A DNA stretch of 16,641 nt, taken from Oscillibacter sp. UBA6647 (GTDB taxonomy: Bacteria; Bacillota; Clostridia; Oscillospirales; Oscillospiraceae). The DNA lies in NCBI GenBank assembly GCA_002455655.1, contig DKLF01000125.1:13979-30619 (forward strand), read 5' to 3'. The notes beneath the pieces are model-generated. The model made no database searches. It was given only the letters and a program-made list of their open reading frames with translations, and had not been told where the DNA came from. Below, piece after piece: positions 14,663 to 16,641 of this stretch (its first letter is position 1; each line of letters begins with the position of its first letter). The position numbers and the translations under genes are program-made.

Positions 14663-14953
14663 ATGGTCAAGATTGGAAAAAAAGAAAAAAATGGAGAGCT
14701 GTATAAGGCAATTCTCCTGTTGAAAAACGAAGAGGAGTGCTACAACTTCTTTCAGGACCTGTGCACCGTTTCGGAGCTGCGGTCCATGGAGCAGCGCTTT
14801 GAGGTAGCCACGCTGCTGCATGAGGGGCTGATTTATAACGACATTTTGGAGCGCACCGGAGCGTCCAGCGCCACCATCAGCCGGGTAAACCGGTCGCTGA
14901 GCTACGGTGCGGGCGGATACGAGGTAATTTTCGACCGCCAAAAGAAGAAATGA
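14663..14953 (+). CDS. yerC: YerC/YecD-type TrpR-like DNA-binding protein
   Basis: 96 residues, the family length. Pattern: ELYKAILLLKNEEECYNFFQDLCTVSELRSMEQRFEVATLL, then the TrpR-type helix-turn-helix with ILERTGASSATISRVNRSL and the terminal YGAGGYEVIFDR. This matches the TrpR-related YerC/YecD family of Firmicutes, whose ligand and targets are not well defined; the tryptophan-binding role of true TrpR should not be assumed. The ATG at 14663 has AAGGAG 6 nt upstream; an in-frame ATG at 14609 lies inside the promoter. Its stop overlaps the next start in ATGA (14950-14953), so translation is coupled to the methyltransferase. Confidence 0.88.
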   Translation: MVKIGKKEKNGELYKAILLLKNEEECYNFFQDLCTVSELRSMEQRFEVATLLHEGLIYNDILERTGASSATISRVNRSLSYGAGGYEVIFDRQKKK

Positions 14954-15744
14954 GCCGCTATCAGTCCTTGGCCGGGGCCTATGACGCGCTGATTGCCGAT
15001 GGAGCCCACCGGAAGCGGGCGGCCTATCTTCACCGCCTGCTGCAAAAGGAACCGCAGCACGTTGAAACGGTGCTGGACCTTGGCTGCGGCACCGGTACGG
15101 TCACCTGTCTTCTGGCGGCTATGGGCTATCGGGTGACCGGAGCGGACCTGTCGGAGGAAATGCTGACGGAGGCCGCCCGCAAGGCAGAGGCCCTGTCTGA
15201 GGAGCGGCGTCCCCTGTTGATTTGCCAGTCCATGACTCGGCTGCGTCTTCCCGAACCGGTGGACGCCGCCGTGTCCACTCTGGACGCGCTGAACTACGTG
15301 ACGGGCGACGCCGCCATGCGAGAGACGCTGCGCCGGGTGTTTAAATGGCTGCGCCCCGGCGGGCTGTTTGTGTTCGACGTAAACACGCCTTACAAGCTGC
15401 GGCGGATGGACGGAGAAATGTATACGGATGAAACAGAGGACTCCTTCTGCGTCTGGCGCACAGCTTTTTCTGAAAAAACCAGGGTCTGCACCTATGGGGT
15501 AGACCTGTTTTCTCTGCGTCCTGACGGAGCATGGGACCGCGCGTGGGAGGAACATCGGGAACGGGCGTGGGAGGAGGACGAGCTGCGCTCTATGCTGGCG
15601 GCGGCGGGCTTTGAGGATATCCGCGTCACCGGTGACCTGCGCCAATCCGCCCCTCGCCCGGACGAGGATCGGGTGATTTTCCGCTGCCGCAAGCCGGAAA
15701 GCAGCAAAACGCAATCACAAACGCGAAAAAGGAGCAACGCATGA
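14950..15744 (+). CDS. Class I SAM-dependent methyltransferase
   Basis: 264 residues. Motif I VLDLGCGTGTVT lies at about 41-52 and the motif II acidic region follows (VTGADLSEEML). A motif IV-like block, VDAAVSTLDALNYV, and LRPGGLFVFDVNTP (post-motif) complete the Rossmann-type core. The start SRYQSLAGAYDALI is typical of Clostridia methyltransferases annotated as small-molecule or ubiquinone/TylM-like (Methyltransf_25/11 families). The substrate is unknown; no rRNA- or tRNA-specific domain is seen. The C-terminus ends in a polar tail (SSKTQSQTRKRSNA). It overlaps yerC by 4 bp and hslO by 4 bp, so it is strictly co-expressed with both. Confidence 0.85.
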   Translation: MSRYQSLAGAYDALIADGAHRKRAAYLHRLLQKEPQHVETVLDLGCGTGTVTCLLAAMGYRVTGADLSEEMLTEAARKAEALSEERRPLLICQSMTRLRLPEPVDAAVSTLDALNYVTGDAAMRETLRRVFKWLRPGGLFVFDVNTPYKLRRMDGEMYTDETEDSFCVWRTAFSEKTRVCTYGVDLFSLRPDGAWDRAWEEHRERAWEEDELRSMLAAAGFEDIRVTGDLRQSAPRPDEDRVIFRCRKPESSKTQSQTRKRSNA

Positions 15745-16625
15745 GCGACAAAATTGTACGAGCAATCTCGGCGGACGGCTATATTAAGGCCTCCGCCATC
15801 TCCAGCCGGGACTTGACCGAGCGGGCACGAAATATTCACCGCACCCTGCCCGTGGCCACCGCAGCCTTGGGCCGCGCTCTGGCGGCGGCCTCCATGATGG
15901 GCAACGCTCTGAAGGAGGAAGGCGCCAGCGTGTCTCTGCAATTCCGTGGCGGCGGCCCGCTGGGTCTTGTGATGGCCGTGTCAGACAACGAGGGCAACGT
16001 CCGGGGCACTGTGGACAACCCCGCGGTGGAACTGCCCCTTCGCTCCGACGGGAAGCTGAATGTGGGCGGTGCTGTTGGCAGCGAGGGAACCCTCACTGTC
16101 ATTCGTGATTTGAATATGAAGGAGCCGTATGTAGGCAGCGTGGGCCTGATGGGCGGCGAGATCGCCGAGGATCTGGCGGCCTATTTCGTGGAATCCGAGC
16201 AGATTCCTTCAGCCTGCGGTCTGGGCGTGCTGGTGGACCGGGACCAGCGTGTGCTTGCCGCAGGGGGCTATCTTGTCCAATTACTGCCCGGCGCAGGCGA
16301 GGATACCGTTGCCCGGGTGGAAAGCGGACTGATAGCCGCCGGTGCCGTTACGGCGCTTCTGGAGAAGTATCCCGAGCCTGCGGACCTGCTGCGGGCAGCG
16401 ATGCCAGAATTTGAGCTGCAAATTCTGGAGGAGCGGCCCGTAGAGTACCGCTGCACCTGTTCTCGAAAGCGGATGGAGCGGGCTTTGATCTCCATGGGCG
16501 CTGCGGAGCTGCGCAGCCTGATCGACGATCAAGGCGGCGCAGAGCTGACCTGCCGGTTCTGTGACAGTGTACAGGCCTTTACAAAGGCGGAGCTGGAGAC
16601 ACTTTTGGCCTCCGCAAAGCGCTAA
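15741..16625 (+). CDS. hslO: Hsp33 redox-regulated chaperone
   Basis: 294 residues, full family length. The N-terminal domain opens with IVRAISADGYIKASAISSRD and contains the block LGRALAAASMMGNALK. The C-terminal redox switch is intact: Cys238-x-Cys240, then 30 residues, then Cys271-x2-Cys274, the four zinc-binding cysteines. Under oxidation combined with unfolding stress these form disulfides and turn the cytoplasmic protein into an ATP-independent holdase. The start ATG overlaps the methyltransferase stop (ATGA) and is preceded by AAAAAGGAG with a 6-nt gap. It is the last complete gene; the stop is at 16623-16625 and no terminator is visible in the remaining 16 bases. Confidence 0.95.
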   Translation: MSDKIVRAISADGYIKASAISSRDLTERARNIHRTLPVATAALGRALAAASMMGNALKEEGASVSLQFRGGGPLGLVMAVSDNEGNVRGTVDNPAVELPLRSDGKLNVGGAVGSEGTLTVIRDLNMKEPYVGSVGLMGGEIAEDLAAYFVESEQIPSACGLGVLVDRDQRVLAAGGYLVQLLPGAGEDTVARVESGLIAAGAVTALLEKYPEPADLLRAAMPEFELQILEERPVEYRCTCSRKRMERALISMGAAELRSLIDDQGGAELTCRFCDSVQAFTKAELETLLASAKR

Positions 16626-16641
16626 ATATCCCATAATTTTA

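Overview
The window looks like chromosomal DNA of a GC-rich anaerobic Firmicute, most likely a gut clostridium near the Oscillospirales. This is inference from strong AGGAGG-type ribosome binding sites, the gene families (separate FtcD and FchA proteins, YgfK, SsnA, YerC, cytidylate-kinase-like protein, DUF4230) and GC-rich codon use. I see no rRNA, tRNA, CRISPR array, insertion sequence or phage gene.

Layout. Positions 1-1641 (minus strand) hold a formimino-transfer operon: ftcD, then fchA, then the first 17 codons of a gene that may be hutD, cut by the window edge. A 450-bp AT-rich divergent region with inverted repeats separates it from a plus-strand XRE-type regulator with a membrane domain (2093-3267). 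That regulator is broken by a -1 frameshift near an A6 run. Positions 3453-8050 (minus strand) hold ssnA followed by ygfK. The pair has its own promoter, a roughly 50-nt structured leader element, an intrinsic terminator in the leader, and a strong terminator after ygfK. Two plus-strand membrane-protein genes follow, a hemolysin III family gene and a DUF4230 gene, each with its own promoter. Next is a minus-strand three-gene unit (14419 down to 10006): DUF3298 protein, cytidylate-kinase-like protein, and a large hybrid sensor histidine kinase, ending at a near-perfect hairpin terminator. The right end is a tightly coupled plus-strand operon of a YerC-type TrpR-like regulator, a SAM-dependent methyltransferase and the redox chaperone Hsp33.

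How the parts may work together. YgfK and SsnA homologues belong to the gene set tied to anaerobic purine and uric acid breakdown in gut bacteria. FtcD and FchA move a formimino group from an amino acid (formiminoglutamate in histidine breakdown, formiminoglycine in purine fermentation) onto tetrahydrofolate and release ammonia, giving methenyl-THF. The left 8 kb is therefore plausibly an imidazole/purine catabolic island feeding one-carbon metabolism. The most interesting signal is the ssnA leader, which has the layout of a riboswitch or attenuator and does not match any class I can name with confidence.
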